A stretch of DNA of 64,000 bases from Pseudohongiella sp. O18 (GCF_021729085.1 NZ_JAJSAR010000001.1:186001-250000), one strand, 5' to 3'; positions 29,041-38,967 are shown, counted from the first letter of the stretch. Numbers and translations: made by a program. Notes: generated by a model not told the origin, from the letters alone.

Positions 29041-30387
29041 ATGACAACCATGACTCCGCGAGAAATCGCCTCCGAACTTGACCGCCATATCGTTGGCCAG
29101 AACAAGGCCAAACGTGCTGTTGCCATAGCCCTGCGCAACCGCTGGCGGCGTATGCAGCTTGGCAGTGAGATCCGCCAGGAAATTACTCCCAAGAATATTC
29201 TGATGATCGGCCCGACCGGCGTCGGCAAAACTGAAATCGCCCGACGCCTGGCCAAACTGGCCAATGCGCCGTTCATCAAAGTTGAAGCCACCAAATTCAC
29301 CGAAGTGGGCTATGTCGGCCGTGATGTGGAATCCATTGTCCGCGACCTGGTGGACATCGCTGTCAAAATGCTTCGTGAAGAACAGATCCGCAAAGTCCAG
29401 CACCGTGCCGAAGATGCTGCGGAAGAGCGCATCCTGGACGCCCTGCTGCCGCCAGCGCGCAGTGTCGCGCAGGATGAGTCAGAGCCTCAGACCAACAACT
29501 CTGCCAGTCGGCAGATGTTCCGCAAAAAACTGCGCGAAGGTCAGCTTGACGACAAGGAAATTGAAATCAGCGTCAGCGACAATGCGGCAGGCGTCGAGAT
29601 CATGGCGCCGCCGGGACTGGAAGAGATGACCAGCCAGCTAAAGAACATGTTCTCTTCGATGAATACGGGTCGCAAGAAAACGCGTCGACTGCCCATCAAG
29701 GTCGCGTTCCGCATGCTCAAGGAAGAAGAAGCGGCCAAGCTGGTTAATGAAGAAGAAATCAAGAACCAGGCCATTGACGTCACAGAACAGACCGGTATCG
29801 TATTCATCGATGAGATAGACAAAGTTACCGAACGCAGTGAGAGCGGACACAGCGGTGGCGTGTCTCGCGAAGGTGTGCAACGTGACCTGCTGCCATTGAT
29901 AGAAGGCTCAACCGTGACAACCAAGTATGGCAGTGTCAAAACTGATCATATTCTGTTTATTGCATCTGGCGCCTTTCACCTGTCCAAACCTTCGGACCTG
30001 ATCCCCGAGCTTCAGGGCCGTCTGCCAATTCGTGTAGAGCTTGACGCGCTGAGTGCCAGAGACTTCGAGCGCATTCTGACTGAACCTAATGCAGCATTGA
30101 CAGAACAGTATCGCGCCTTGCTGGCCACAGAAGGGCTGAATGTCACCTTCACCGACGACGGCATTGCCAAGCTGGCCGAGACCGCCTGGGAAGTAAATGA
30201 GCGCACTGAAAACATCGGCGCCCGTCGCCTGCATACTGTCATGGAGCGCTTGCTGGAAGAAGTATCATTCACTGCTGCAGATCTGGGCGTTGGCGAAAAC
30301 CGCGACCTGACCATCGATGCCGCATACGTTGAAAAACAACTGGGTGACCTGGCGCGTAACGAAGACCTGAGCCGTTTCATCCTGTAA
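29041..30387 (+). CDS. hslU: ATP-dependent protease ATPase subunit HslU (ClpY)
   Basis: AAA+ unfoldase that feeds substrates into HslV. 448 aa: N-terminus [34 protein letters not shown], Walker [17 protein letters not shown], pore-loop region [18 protein letters not shown], the I-domain insertion (~110-240), Walker [11 protein letters not shown], and the C-terminal tail [10 protein letters not shown] that docks on HslV. The stop overlaps the next start by one base. Confidence 0.98.
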   Translation: MTTMTPREIASELDRHIVGQNKAKRAVAIALRNRWRRMQLGSEIRQEITPKNILMIGPTGVGKTEIARRLAKLANAPFIKVEATKFTEVGYVGRDVESIVRDLVDIAVKMLREEQIRKVQHRAEDAAEERILDALLPPARSVAQDESEPQTNNSASRQMFRKKLREGQLDDKEIEISVSDNAAGVEIMAPPGLEEMTSQLKNMFSSMNTGRKKTRRLPIKVAFRMLKEEEAAKLVNEEEIKNQAIDVTEQTGIVFIDEIDKVTERSESGHSGGVSREGVQRDLLPLIEGSTVTTKYGSVKTDHILFIASGAFHLSKPSDLIPELQGRLPIRVELDALSARDFERILTEPNAALTEQYRALLATEGLNVTFTDDGIAKLAETAWEVNERTENIGARRLHTVMERLLEEVSFTAADLGVGENRDLTIDAAYVEKQLGDLARNEDLSRFIL

Positions 30388-30788
30388 TGGACAAGACGCC
30401 CGTCAGCATCCGACTTCGCAAAACCAGCAATGTGCTGGAGCTCGCGTATGCTGACGGCGCCGCTTACCAACTGCCCGCTGAATTCCTTCGCGTACACTCC
30501 CCCTCTGCTGAAGTGACCGGTCATGGCCCAGAACAGGCCGTCCTGCAATGGGGAAAACGCCATGTATGCGTGACCGGCGTTCGCGGCGTCGGCCACTATG
30601 CCATACAGCTCAGTTTTGATGATGGACACGACAGTGGCATTTTTACCTGGGATTATCTGTTCGACCTCTGCTCCCGTCAGGAACAGTTGTGGCAGGACTA
30701 TCTTGAACGCCTGAGGCGGGCGGGTCGATTGCGTGATGATGCACAAGTGATTACCATTACAGATCCGACCAGGACCAATCACTCATGA
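30387..30788 (+). CDS. DUF971 (GBBH-like N-terminal domain) protein
   Basis: 133 aa, DUF971 family, related to the N-terminal zinc-binding domain of gamma-butyrobetaine hydroxylase: [32 protein letters not shown], and [19 protein letters not shown]. Function is unknown; related proteins sit near hslUV or ubi genes in other gammaproteobacteria. It overlaps hslU by 1 nt and ubiE by 4 nt, so the three are coupled. Confidence 0.85.
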   Translation: MDKTPVSIRLRKTSNVLELAYADGAAYQLPAEFLRVHSPSAEVTGHGPEQAVLQWGKRHVCVTGVRGVGHYAIQLSFDDGHDSGIFTWDYLFDLCSRQEQLWQDYLERLRRAGRLRDDAQVITITDPTRTNHS

Positions 30789-31573
30789 GCAACCACCAAC
30801 ATAACGATTCCCACAGCACACATGCGGATGCGGATAGCGAAGCGGGTACCCACTTCGGCTACCAGACTGTAAGTCCCGCGGAAAAAACCCGGCGTGTGGG
30901 CCAGGTATTTCACTCAGTCGCCAATCGCTATGATGTGATGAATGACCTGATATCCATGGGCACGCACCGTGTCATCAAGCAGTTTACGGTACAGCTCAGC
31001 GGCGTGCGGACAGGCCAGCGTGTTCTCGACCTGGCCGGTGGTACGGGGGATTTTTCCATGAAATTTTCCCCGCTGGTGGGCCCCAGCGGCCAGGTGGTGC
31101 TGGCTGACATCAATGATTCCATGCTCAAGGTGGGTCGCGATCGACTGCTGGACCGGGGGCTGACAGGCAATATCAGCATCGCGCAGGTCAATGCCGAACA
31201 CCTGCCGTTTGAGCCGGAAAGTTTTGACTGCATTGTTATTGCCTATGGTTTGCGCAACGTCACTGACAAGGATGCCGCGCTGCGCTCCATGTACCAGACA
31301 CTCAAACCTGGCGGCCGCGCGCTGGTGCTGGAGTTCTCAAAACCGGTCAACCCGGTTCTTGGCAAGGCCTACGATGCCTGGTCAGCGCTGTGGCCGGTAG
31401 CAGGCAAAGCAGTCACCGGCGATGCCGACAGCTACCGTTACCTGGTGGAATCGATTCGTATGCATCCAGATCAGGAAACCCTCAAGTCCATGATGCAGGA
31501 AGCCGGTTTCCGGGATTGCAAGTATCACAACCTGCTGGGCGGAATCAGCGCCATCCATATTGGTTACAAATAG
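30785..31573 (+). CDS. ubiE: Ubiquinone/menaquinone C-methyltransferase UbiE
   Basis: SAM-dependent methyltransferase of quinone synthesis. 262 aa. A Gln/His-rich N-terminal tail precedes [43 protein letters not shown], then the SAM motif [15 protein letters not shown] and the family signature LEFSKP. It is the first gene of an ubiE-ubiJ pair; ubiB, which normally follows ubiJ, is not here. Confidence 0.97.
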   Translation: MSNHQHNDSHSTHADADSEAGTHFGYQTVSPAEKTRRVGQVFHSVANRYDVMNDLISMGTHRVIKQFTVQLSGVRTGQRVLDLAGGTGDFSMKFSPLVGPSGQVVLADINDSMLKVGRDRLLDRGLTGNISIAQVNAEHLPFEPESFDCIVIAYGLRNVTDKDAALRSMYQTLKPGGRALVLEFSKPVNPVLGKAYDAWSALWPVAGKAVTGDADSYRYLVESIRMHPDQETLKSMMQEAGFRDCKYHNLLGGISAIHIGYK

Positions 31574-31583
31574 GCAGCCTGCC

Positions 31584-32192
31584 ATGAGCGCACTGTTGAA
31601 GTTTGCGATGCTGCAGCCCATTGAGGCGGGACTGAACCTGTTTCTCAAGCGGGACCCCCATATCATCGCCTCACTGCACAAGGTTGCGCCCGACAAGCTG
31701 ATTCAGCTGGAGTGTACCAGCTCCCCACGCCTTTCACTCGCACTGCAAATAAGCGCCGATCGCATTCACCTGCTTGTCGAACCCGAAGAGCCAATTGATG
31801 CCACTATTCGTGGCACCCGTGCCGCATTGCTGGGCCTGCTGCAAAGCGATGACCCGGCTGCTGCACTTTACCATCCGGAACTGCAGCTCAGTGGTGATGT
31901 GCATCTGATTCAGGCACTGCACCGCGCGGTGACGCAACTTGAGCTGCAGTGGCAGGATCTGTTCGACAATCCGGCATTCCACCTGGCTGCCTCCGCACTC
32001 ACAAAAGCCCGCCAGCAGACAGAGATGACGATTTCGTCACTGCGGCAGGACACCACTGACTTCCTGCAACAGGAGGCCGCGTTGCTGCCCAGCCGACATG
32101 AAATTGCCGGTTTTCAGTCCAGAGTTGACGATCTGCGCCTGCGCATTGACCGTCTGGAGGCCCGTACCCGGCTTTTTCTGGAAAAACAGTAG
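31584..32192 (+). CDS. ubiJ: Ubiquinone biosynthesis accessory factor UbiJ
   Basis: 202 aa. UbiJ has an N-terminal SCP2-type lipid-binding domain (ALLKFAMLQPIEAGLNLFL, then VLHGDVHLIQ-like segment LQLSGDVHLIQALHRAV) and a C-terminal coiled-coil (VDDLRLRIDRLEARTRLF). It gathers ubiquinone intermediates and enzymes into the Ubi complex. ATG at 31584 is chosen (MSALLKF); the frame is open 24 nt upstream into ubiE. Normal neighbour ubiB is absent downstream, replaced by the bufferin-like cluster. Confidence 0.92.
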   Translation: MSALLKFAMLQPIEAGLNLFLKRDPHIIASLHKVAPDKLIQLECTSSPRLSLALQISADRIHLLVEPEEPIDATIRGTRAALLGLLQSDDPAAALYHPELQLSGDVHLIQALHRAVTQLELQWQDLFDNPAFHLAASALTKARQQTEMTISSLRQDTTDFLQQEAALLPSRHEIAGFQSRVDDLRLRIDRLEARTRLFLEKQ

Positions 32193-32246
32193 CTCCATCA
32201 GGGAAATCGTGACATCAACCCCACTGTGACATATTGACGCAGTGAC

Positions 32247-32274
32247 TTGTTTGCGCGCATGTAGATGCGATAAT
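32247..32274 (+). promoter_or_regulatory. Possible promoter of the bufferin-like operon
   Basis: TTGTTT (32247-32252) and GATAAT (32269-32274) are 16 bp apart, upstream of bufA. Weak -35. Published bufferin operons use an ECF sigma; no clear ECF motif was recognised. Confidence 0.35.
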
Positions 32275-32361
32275 CCGGGAAACGTTGCCATTCGTAACAA
32301 TATTAAGGCGCCATTAAGTTGCTCTACGCGCATAATGGTTGCCACATAACGATATGGTTAT

Positions 32362-32389
32362 CGGACTGTTGCGGTGTCAACGCAGTCCG
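32362..32389 (+). promoter_or_regulatory. Hairpin in the leader of the bufferin-like operon
   Basis: CGGACTG-TTG ... CAA-CG-CAGTCCG forms a 7+3-bp stem with a 6-nt inner loop and a CG bulge. It ends 14 nt before the bufA Shine-Dalgarno, so it could affect ribosome access or mRNA stability. No T run follows, so it is not a terminator. Confidence 0.5.
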
Positions 32390-32418
32390 GAATTATAGAA
32401 ATGTTCAGGAGAGTCAGT

Positions 32419-32886
32419 ATGAATGCAGCAAATAAGTCAGAAGGTTGGAAACTCGCCAGCGCGGCGGCCGCGTTGCTGATGTCCGGTACCGCCGCGGCTT
32501 CAGCCTTCGATTCGCTGGATAACAACCCGGACCAGCCGGTCAAGGTCAGCGTGTGTCAGGACGTTCCGGACACTGCCTTTGCCGCCGTCAGCACCGGCAA
32601 TGAAAACTTTTCCTCAGTCATGTGTCAGGTCATGGGCGGTACTCAGGCCAAAGCGCTGACAGCAGCTGCAGGAACTGACCTGGCATCGGACGCTGTACAG
32701 GTGACTTACTGCAATGACGTTTTCACCTGCGCAGGTCTCAGTGCCTGTAAGGGCAATGCCAACGCCAATTGTGCGGGTCAGAACACCTGTCATGGCATCG
32801 GATTTGTTGGCGTATACAGCGATAGCAAAGACATCTCTGACTCACTGTGCGAGAAGCTTGGCGGCACGGTGCTGTCGTCGCTGTAA
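32419..32886 (+). CDS. Bufferin/HvfA-type RiPP precursor (BufA2-like), internally duplicated
   Basis: 155 aa. Start ATG at 32419 follows an AGGAG Shine-Dalgarno; frames upstream are discarded. Signal peptide ~10-29 (WKLASAAAALLMSGTAAASA). The mature part has eight Cys (46, 69, 98, 104, 110, 118, 124, 144), with tandem CAGLSACKG (104-112) and CAGQNTCHG (118-126) of the BufA2 type, and the end pattern CHGIGFVGVYS...LCEKLGGT. The mature protein is duplicated: VKVSVCQDV (41-49) mirrors VQVTYCNDV (93-101) and SVMCQVMGGT mirrors DSLCEKLGGT, but copy 1 lacks the Cys-rich core. The following MNIO enzyme and DUF2063 partner make this a metal-buffering RiPP cluster. Metal and modification are inferred. 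Confidence 0.8.
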   Translation: MNAANKSEGWKLASAAAALLMSGTAAASAFDSLDNNPDQPVKVSVCQDVPDTAFAAVSTGNENFSSVMCQVMGGTQAKALTAAAGTDLASDAVQVTYCNDVFTCAGLSACKGNANANCAGQNTCHGIGFVGVYSDSKDISDSLCEKLGGTVLSSL

Positions 32887-32900
32887 AGCCACCCCCTGCC

Positions 32901-33716
32901 ATGCTTGGCTTCGGATTGGGTCTTCGCAGTCAGCACTACAATGACGTGCTGACTGGGTGGCCCGACGTCGACTGGTTTGAGCTGATAACCGAGAACTACC
33001 TGGCCCCCGGCGGGCGCCCGCGCGCGATTCTGCGCCAGGTTCGCGAACACTACCCTGTTGTTTTACATGGCCTGTCATTCAACATTGGCACAGCCGAAGC
33101 GCCCGACTTTGACTACCTGAAGCAACTCAAGGCGCTGATTAAAGAAGTACAACCGGCCTGGGTGTCCGACCATCTCTGCTGGACAGGACTGCACGGCAAA
33201 ACCTCACACGACCTGCTGCCCATCGCCTACAATCAGGAGACGCTGGATCAGGTTGCCGGTAAAGTAAGCCAGATTCAGGACTACCTCGGCCACCACATCG
33301 TGCTGGAAAACCCGTCAGTCTACATTCAGTTCCGGTCTGCCAGTATGAGTGAGGCCGAGTTCATCAACACCCTGGTGGAGAGAACCGGCTGTCAGATACT
33401 GCTGGATGTAAACAATCTCTATGTCAGCTGTTTCAACCTGGGGCTTGATCCCTATCAGTCCCTGCAGGCGCTAAGACCAGACTGTGTTGCGCAGTTCCAT
33501 CTGGCCGGGCACACGCATAACAGCAGTCATATTATCGACACCCACGACCAGGCCGTCAGCGACCCTGTGTGGGAACTGTATGCCGCAGCCTGCAAACGAT
33601 TCGGTGCCACAGCAACCCTGCTGGAACGGGACGACAATATACCCCCGCTGCAGGAGCTGATTGCTGAACTGGCACAGGCCAGAGCGATTCAGCAGCAGGC
33701 GCTGGACACCCAATGA
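32901..33716 (+). CDS. MNIO/DUF692 RiPP-modifying enzyme (BufB/HvfB-type)
   Basis: 271 aa, multinuclear non-haem iron-dependent oxidase family; members convert Cys in RiPP precursors to oxazolone/thioamide or thiooxazole groups. Conserved metal-binding segments are all present: WFELITENYL, VVLHGLSFNIG, VSDHLCWTG, LENPSVY, LLDVNNLYVS, QFHLAGHTH, IIDTHDQAVSDPVW and LLERDDNIP. ATG at 32901 gives MLGFGLGLRSQHY, the usual start; the frame extends upstream with a GTG inside bufA. It lies 14 nt after bufA and precedes the DUF2063 gene. Confidence 0.9.
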   Translation: MLGFGLGLRSQHYNDVLTGWPDVDWFELITENYLAPGGRPRAILRQVREHYPVVLHGLSFNIGTAEAPDFDYLKQLKALIKEVQPAWVSDHLCWTGLHGKTSHDLLPIAYNQETLDQVAGKVSQIQDYLGHHIVLENPSVYIQFRSASMSEAEFINTLVERTGCQILLDVNNLYVSCFNLGLDPYQSLQALRPDCVAQFHLAGHTHNSSHIIDTHDQAVSDPVWELYAAACKRFGATATLLERDDNIPPLQELIAELAQARAIQQQALDTQ

Positions 33717-33750
33717 CATACGCAGCATCGTGCCCGTGGAGAGCAGGCTG

Positions 33751-34569
33751 ATGACCTGGTCAGAGGAACAGGAAGCTTTCTGGAAGTGGATAACCCGGCC
33801 GCAGGACCTGCGCGAGAGCGCCGATGATATCCAGCAGCTATTCAAACCTCACCGGGAAATAAGCCAGGTCGAAGCGCTGGCGATTTACAACAACGCCTAC
33901 CACCAGCGACTGATACAAATTTCCTCCGAGCTTTTCCCAGTGACCCATCACACCCTGGGTCAGGATGTGTATACCCGACTCTGGATCGAGTACCTGGCAA
34001 GCTCACCACCGCGCCCCGGGCCTATGGGCCTGCTGGGCGAAAACCTGCTGGCTTTCGTTCGGCAACACCAGCAGTTCGGAAAGCTGCCAGCCCTGATCAG
34101 CATCATCGAGCTGGAAAGCCTGCTGATCGAGCTGTTCGATCGCGCTGACGAACCTGCCTACACCCAGGCGCAGCTTCAGTGTCTGCCGCCTGATCAGTGG
34201 CCGGAGACGCGCTGGCAGGTTAAACAGGATTGGGCCATCATGAGCAGTGCATTTGACCTGGAACAGTACTGGAGTCAGATGCAGCAACACATGAACTCTC
34301 CGGACCCTGTGCCAGGAGAAACCAGCTTCTCTGCAATGAAGTTTACGGATACTGATTGTGCATGGTATCTGGTGCGCAGATCAGATTATCGGATGCAGTT
34401 CCACCGTATCAGCGAACTGATGGCAGGTTTTCTGCAGAGACTGCAACAGGGAGTTAATTTCGCTGGACTTTGCGACTACCTGAACAGCGAGCGTCCTGAT
34501 GAGGACATTCCCACACTCAGCCTGCAGCTGCTGCTCAAGACAATCGAGCTGCAGCTGCTGCATCGCTAG
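33751..34569 (+). CDS. DUF2063 partner protein of the MNIO enzyme (BufC/HvfC-type)
   Basis: 272 aa; the frame opens upstream at 33661. The N-terminal domain has the DUF2063 hallmark ISQVEALAIYNNAYHQRLIQI and LFPVTHHTLG. The family helps present the precursor to the MNIO enzyme. It completes the bufA-bufB-bufC order. The stop of this gene and of the facing OsmC-like gene are 6 nt apart. No DoxX-like fourth gene is in the cluster. Confidence 0.85.
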   Translation: MTWSEEQEAFWKWITRPQDLRESADDIQQLFKPHREISQVEALAIYNNAYHQRLIQISSELFPVTHHTLGQDVYTRLWIEYLASSPPRPGPMGLLGENLLAFVRQHQQFGKLPALISIIELESLLIELFDRADEPAYTQAQLQCLPPDQWPETRWQVKQDWAIMSSAFDLEQYWSQMQQHMNSPDPVPGETSFSAMKFTDTDCAWYLVRRSDYRMQFHRISELMAGFLQRLQQGVNFAGLCDYLNSERPDEDIPTLSLQLLLKTIELQLLHR

Positions 34570-34575
34570 AGTGGT

Positions 34576-34998
34576 TCAGGCTTCAACGATCTCGAAGGTA
34601 TGCGTCATCTTTACGCCAGCGCCAGCCAGCATGATGGAAGCCGAACAGTATTTTTCAGCCGACAGCGACACTGCCCGCTCAACCTGTTTCTCACTCAGCT
34701 CTTTGCCGGTCACGATAAAGTGCATGTGAATGCTTTCGAACACAGCCGGCACAGCGTCTGCGCGCGTGGCCTGCATGTCGACCTGACAATCAGTCACCTG
34801 TTGCCGGGACTTGCGAAGAATATTGACCACGTCAAATGAAGAACATCCCCCGGTGCCGATCAACAGCATCTCCATCGGGCGCACACCCAGATTCCGGCCA
34901 CCGCTGTCCTCAGGACCATCCATGACCACCGTATGGCCACTGCCGGATTCGCCCAAAAACATCGCGTTGTTAACCCAACGAACTGTTGCTTTCATCAC
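34576..34998 (-). CDS. OsmC family protein (YhfA-like)
   Basis: 140 aa OsmC-fold protein: FLGESGSGHTVVMDGPEDSGGRNLGVRPMEMLLIGTGGCSSFDVVNILRK, with the family's catalytic cysteine positions (GGCSSFD and EKYCSASIML). OsmC proteins reduce organic peroxides; the YhfA branch has no well-defined role. It is divergent from crp, as yhfA is in E. coli. Start: ATG 34998 or the adjacent ATG 34995. Confidence 0.88.
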   Translation of the reverse strand: MMKATVRWVNNAMFLGESGSGHTVVMDGPEDSGGRNLGVRPMEMLLIGTGGCSSFDVVNILRKSRQQVTDCQVDMQATRADAVPAVFESIHMHFIVTGKELSEKQVERAVSLSAEKYCSASIMLAGAGVKMTHTFEIVEA

Positions 34999-35138
34999 TT
35001 GCTCCTGTACTCCTGTCAGCGGGTGCGAAAGATTACCACAGCCTGTGCGTCAGAGTTAGCCGTGAGCTCATGGCTTGCGTTACAATCAAGTGACATCCGG
35101 ACAAGGGAATTCCGACCAACAACCAGGAGAGCACCGAT

Positions 35139-35774
35139 ATGGCGCTGATGGCCATCACTCCCCACATTGATGATCTGCACAATTTTCTGGCCTTCTGCCA
35201 GATCCGCAAGTATGAGCGAGGTCAGACTGTCATCTACGCGGGTGATGAACCCACTACGCTCTACTACATCATGAAGGGCACAGTGTCCGTGTATCTGGAA
35301 GAAGAGGAAGGCAAGGAAGTGATCATAGCCTATCTGAACCCAGGGGACTTCTTTGGCGAGATGGGCCTGTTTGATTCCCTGCAGTCACGCAGCGCATTCT
35401 GCCGCGCCCGCACCGGCTGCGAAATTGCAGAAATTGAGTACGCCAGGTTCAACAGCTATGTGCGGGCCCACCCCGAAATCCTCTTCACCATTGGCAAGCA
35501 GATGGCCAACCGTCTGCGACATACGACACGAAAACTGGGTGATCTGGCTTTTTATGATGTGACGGGCCGCATCGCGCGCACGCTGATTGAGCTCAGTAAA
35601 GAACCGGCGGCAATGACCCACCCCAATGGCATGCAGATCAAAATTACCCGACAGGAGCTGGGCAGCCTGGTTAATTGTTCGCGGGAAATGGCCGGACGTG
35701 TTTTAAAGACACTCGAAGAGCAGCAGCTGATTTCGGTTCACGGACAAACCATTGTGGTTTTTGGAACCCGCTGA
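35139..35774 (+). CDS. crp: Cyclic AMP receptor protein (Crp/Vfr)
   Basis: 211 aa. The cAMP pocket FGEMGLFDSLQSRSAFCRARTGCEIAEI (ELGLF...RSA pattern) and C-terminal winged helix DVTGRIARTL, KITRQELGSLVNCSREMAGRVLKTLE are close to E. coli Crp; the recognition helix keeps Ser-Arg-Glu and Gly-Arg, so a TGTGA-type site is expected. A good AGGAG precedes the ATG. Its stop abuts that of the next, convergent gene. Confidence 0.97.
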   Translation: MALMAITPHIDDLHNFLAFCQIRKYERGQTVIYAGDEPTTLYYIMKGTVSVYLEEEEGKEVIIAYLNPGDFFGEMGLFDSLQSRSAFCRARTGCEIAEIEYARFNSYVRAHPEILFTIGKQMANRLRHTTRKLGDLAFYDVTGRIARTLIELSKEPAAMTHPNGMQIKITRQELGSLVNCSREMAGRVLKTLEEQQLISVHGQTIVVFGTR

Positions 35775-36482
35775 TTATTCGCCGGAAGCCAGCATCAACA
35801 GGCCGCGCCCACCATTGGCAAACAGTTTCTCCCGTTCGGCCTTGATGTAGGCGAGCTTGTCGCGCTTTTCATCCTGCGGCAGCCCCCTCATGCCCAACAG
35901 ACTCTCGGCACGCCGATAGCATGACATGGCCCGAATGCCATCCTCATGCTCAATTGCTTTCTGAGCCATCAGCAAACTGGAATTAACCGCTACCCGAAGG
36001 CCCAGTGTTCGCAGTTTGTCACGGGCTGACTCAAACTGACTGGCACTGATTTTTTCGCCTTTGTACAAATCCATGAATATCTGCAACGCGCGCTGTATGT
36101 GTCGCTGGGCAACACTCAGCTCCTGCTCGGTTGCCACCGCAGCACTGCCGCCAGCCGAACCGCTGCCGCGTTTGCGGCCGGAGGTCTCCGCTTCTTTTAG
36201 CTGAGCATCCAGGTCACGCCGGGACGGATCCAGGCGTTGAATGGTTTTTATGTCGTTAGTCAGGGTTTCGTAGAGCGGCTGCAGGATTTCAGGATCGGTG
36301 TCCATCTGCAGCAGGGCACGACTGGCTTCGTATATCTGACGTCGCCGCTCATCCACCGTTGCCAGCTGGCGAAGCCGCCAGTATTGCTCGGACTGATGAT
36401 GCAAGGCCCACTTGGCCAGCAGCAACCCCGCCCACAGCAGAAGCAGCAAAAAGAAGATGGTCAGCAGGTTGGGTACGAACAT
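35775..36482 (-). CDS. Conserved hypothetical single-pass membrane protein
   Basis: 235 aa. N-terminal membrane anchor (LLTIFFLLLLLWAGLLLAKWAL, ~5-26), then a largely helical cytosolic or periplasmic part with charged heptads (RRRQIYEASRALLQMDTDP..., DLYKGEKISASQFESARDKLRTL) and a Ser/Gly linker (GRKRGSGSAGG). No family was recognised with certainty. It lies between crp and trpC. Start ATG 36482 gives the anchor at the very N-terminus. Confidence 0.7.
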   Translation of the reverse strand: MFVPNLLTIFFLLLLLWAGLLLAKWALHHQSEQYWRLRQLATVDERRRQIYEASRALLQMDTDPEILQPLYETLTNDIKTIQRLDPSRRDLDAQLKEAETSGRKRGSGSAGGSAAVATEQELSVAQRHIQRALQIFMDLYKGEKISASQFESARDKLRTLGLRVAVNSSLLMAQKAIEHEDGIRAMSCYRRAESLLGMRGLPQDEKRDKLAYIKAEREKLFANGGRGLLMLASGE

Positions 36483-36555
36483 TTACGGCCCGAGTCGTCA
36501 TTATTGAGATCGTTCTCATAGTGACTGGTATCGGCTGTTCGCAGGGAATGTTTAG

Positions 36556-37353
36556 TCAGTCAAACAATTCGCGCAGCTTTTCACCCGGATCGTCGGCGCG
36601 CATGAATGTCTCACCTATCAGGAATCCATAAACTCCACGTGACACCATGTGTTTAACATCAGCGGCCGTGCTGATACCACTTTCGGTGACAATCAGTTTA
36701 TCTTCCGGCACCCGCTCTGCCAGGCGCAGCGTGGTATCCAGATCGGTATGAAAGGTATGCAGGTTTCGGTTGTTGATACCTATCAGATCGAAACCTGCAG
36801 ACAGGGCTACATCCAGCTCGGTCTCATTGTGAACTTCAACAAGCACATCAAGGGCAAAGTCTGCGGCGCACTGCGACAGCTCTTTCAGGCGCACCGGGTT
36901 CAGGGCCGCTACAATCAGCAGGATACAATCAGCCCCGATGGCGCCAGCTTCTGCCACCTGATAGGGGTCAACGATGAAGTCCTTGCGAATAACAGGCAGG
37001 TCACAGGCCGCGCGCGCCTGCTTGAGATATTCATTGCTGCCCTGAAAAAAATGTTCGTCGGTCAGCACAGACAGGCAATTGGCGCCAGCTGCCGCATACT
37101 GAGCAGCAATACGTGCCGGGTCAAAGTCTTCGCGAATCAGGCCTTTGCTCGGAGACGCTTTTTTAATCTCGGCAATCACAGCCGTTTGCTGCTGATCCAT
37201 GCGCTCTCGCAGTGCGCTAATGAAACCCCGCCTGTCGTCCATGGTGTCGCGCGCCAGCTTTTCCTGCATGGCCAGGCTGACCTGCTGGCTGTTCTGCTGA
37301 ATCTCCCACTGCTTGCGGTCGAGTATTTTTTCCAGAATCGTGCTTGTGCTCAC
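36556..37353 (-). CDS. trpC: Indole-3-glycerol-phosphate synthase
   Basis: TrpC ring-closes carboxyphenylamino-deoxyribulose-5-phosphate. The 265-aa TIM barrel has the family motifs [67 protein letters not shown] and VTESGIST. It overlaps trpD by 4 nt and ends the trpG-trpD-trpC run. Confidence 0.98.
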   Translation of the reverse strand: MSTSTILEKILDRKQWEIQQNSQQVSLAMQEKLARDTMDDRRGFISALRERMDQQQTAVIAEIKKASPSKGLIREDFDPARIAAQYAAAGANCLSVLTDEHFFQGSNEYLKQARAACDLPVIRKDFIVDPYQVAEAGAIGADCILLIVAALNPVRLKELSQCAADFALDVLVEVHNETELDVALSAGFDLIGINNRNLHTFHTDLDTTLRLAERVPEDKLIVTESGISTAADVKHMVSRGVYGFLIGETFMRADDPGEKLRELFD

Positions 37354-38378
37354 TTGGCAAACCCTTGTGTCATTTCAGCCAGCTGCTGCAGTTTCTCCAG
37401 CGCAGCACCACTTTTCAGTATCTCTTGTGCCCGTGCCACACCTGCCGGCAGATCGTCGCAGAGGTTGGCCGCGTAGATGGCAGCACCGGCGTTCAAAGCC
37501 ACAATATCTCCTGCAGCCTCGTCCTGGTAGCTCAGTGCTTTTTTCACCAGCTCCAGGCTCTGCTGTGGAGATTCCACCTGCAGGGCACGATAGTCACTGC
37601 GCTGCTGCATGCCGAAGTCCGCTGGCGACACGGTATACCGTGTGATATGTCCATCTCGCAATTCACCGATCTGCGTACTCGCGGACAGGCTGATTTCATC
37701 CAGTCCATCGTCAGCGGCCAGCACCAGCACATGCCGGCTGCCAAGCTCCTGAAGGACATCCAGTATCGGCTCGATCCATTCCGCAGCAAATACTCCCATC
37801 ACCTGATTCGGAGCACCCGCTGGATTCGTCAATGGCCCCAGCATATTAAAGATAGTACGCACACCGATTTCACGACGCGGACCAATTACATGCTTCATGG
37901 CGCTATGGTGTCCGGGCGCGAACATGAAACCGACTCCCAGGGTCTGAATACATTGCGCGACCTGTTCCGGGTTGATACCAAGGTTGACGCCAGCCGCCTC
38001 CAGCAGATCAGCGCTGCCGCTTTTGCTGGTGGCTCCACGGTTGCCATGCTTGGCCACCCGGGCGCCAGCGCAGGCTGCCACCATGGCCGCCGATGTAGAA
38101 ATATTGAAGGTGTCTGTGCCCGTACCACCGGTACCGCAGGTGTCCACCAGATGCGCGTCCGGCGGCACTGCAACAGGCGTTGCCAGCTCCCGCATCACGC
38201 GTGCCGCACCCAGCAATTCAGCTGTTTTTATGCCCTTGATCTGCAGGGCGACGAGGAAGGCAGCGATCTGGGCATCCGTGCACTGGCCGGTCATCATCTC
38301 GCGAATCAGCTCTGCTGTCTGGCCTGCATCCAGATCCTGACCTGCTGACAGGTGCCGTATCGCCTGTTTGATATCCAT
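37350..38378 (-). CDS. trpD: Anthranilate phosphoribosyltransferase
   Basis: TrpD transfers PRPP to anthranilate. 342 aa with [17 protein letters not shown], the PRPP/Mg motif [71 protein letters not shown]. It overlaps trpC by 4 nt and lies 7 nt after trpG. Confidence 0.98.
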   Translation of the reverse strand: MDIKQAIRHLSAGQDLDAGQTAELIREMMTGQCTDAQIAAFLVALQIKGIKTAELLGAARVMRELATPVAVPPDAHLVDTCGTGGTGTDTFNISTSAAMVAACAGARVAKHGNRGATSKSGSADLLEAAGVNLGINPEQVAQCIQTLGVGFMFAPGHHSAMKHVIGPRREIGVRTIFNMLGPLTNPAGAPNQVMGVFAAEWIEPILDVLQELGSRHVLVLAADDGLDEISLSASTQIGELRDGHITRYTVSPADFGMQQRSDYRALQVESPQQSLELVKKALSYQDEAAGDIVALNAGAAIYAANLCDDLPAGVARAQEILKSGAALEKLQQLAEMTQGFAK

Positions 38379-38385
38379 GTGGCTG

Positions 38386-38967
38386 TTATCCTCTTTCCAG
38401 AAAGTTCTGCAGCAACTGATGACCGTGTTCGCTCAGGATGGATTCCGGGTGAAATTGCACGCCTTCCACGTCCAACGTTCTGTGACGCACGCCCATAATC
38501 TCGTCGACACTGCCATCAGGCAGCTGCGTCCATGCCGTCACTTCGAGGCAGTCCGGCAGGGTTTTACTGTCAATTACCAGTGAATGATAGCGGGTCGCTG
38601 TAAAAGGACTGGGCAGTCCGCTGAATACGCCAACATTCTGGTGGTAGACCGGAGACAGCTTGCCGTGCATCACCTGACGAGCACGAATGACGTCACCGCC
38701 GTAGGCCTGCCCGATTGCCTGATGACCCAGGCAAACGCCGAGCAATGGAATTTTTCCGGCAAAGTTCTTGATGACATCAATCGAGATACCCGCCTCAGAG
38801 GGCGTGCAGGGGCCCGGTGAAATGACGATTTTCTGCGGCGCCAGCTTTTCAACATCAGCCAAGGAGATGGCGTCATTACGGTACACCTGGACATCCGCTC
38901 CCAGTTCACCCAGGTACTGCACAATGTTCCAGGTGAAGGAATCATAATTGTCGATCATCAATATCAT
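38386..38967 (-). CDS. trpG: Anthranilate synthase component II (glutamine amidotransferase)
   Basis: TrpG supplies ammonia to TrpE. 193 aa class I amidotransferase: [19 protein letters not shown], the [14 protein letters not shown] loop, nucleophile in [15 protein letters not shown], and His/Glu in [13 protein letters not shown]. trpE lies 9.7 kb away (48648-50201) across a variable block. Confidence 0.97.
   Translation of the reverse strand: MILMIDNYDSFTWNIVQYLGELGADVQVYRNDAISLADVEKLAPQKIVISPGPCTPSEAGISIDVIKNFAGKIPLLGVCLGHQAIGQAYGGDVIRARQVMHGKLSPVYHQNVGVFSGLPSPFTATRYHSLVIDSKTLPDCLEVTAWTQLPDGSVDEIMGVRHRTLDVEGVQFHPESILSEHGHQLLQNFLERG

Noticed and set aside
37344-38348. 334-aa plus-strand ORF opposite trpD
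   Set aside because: Shadow of trpD; not protein-like.
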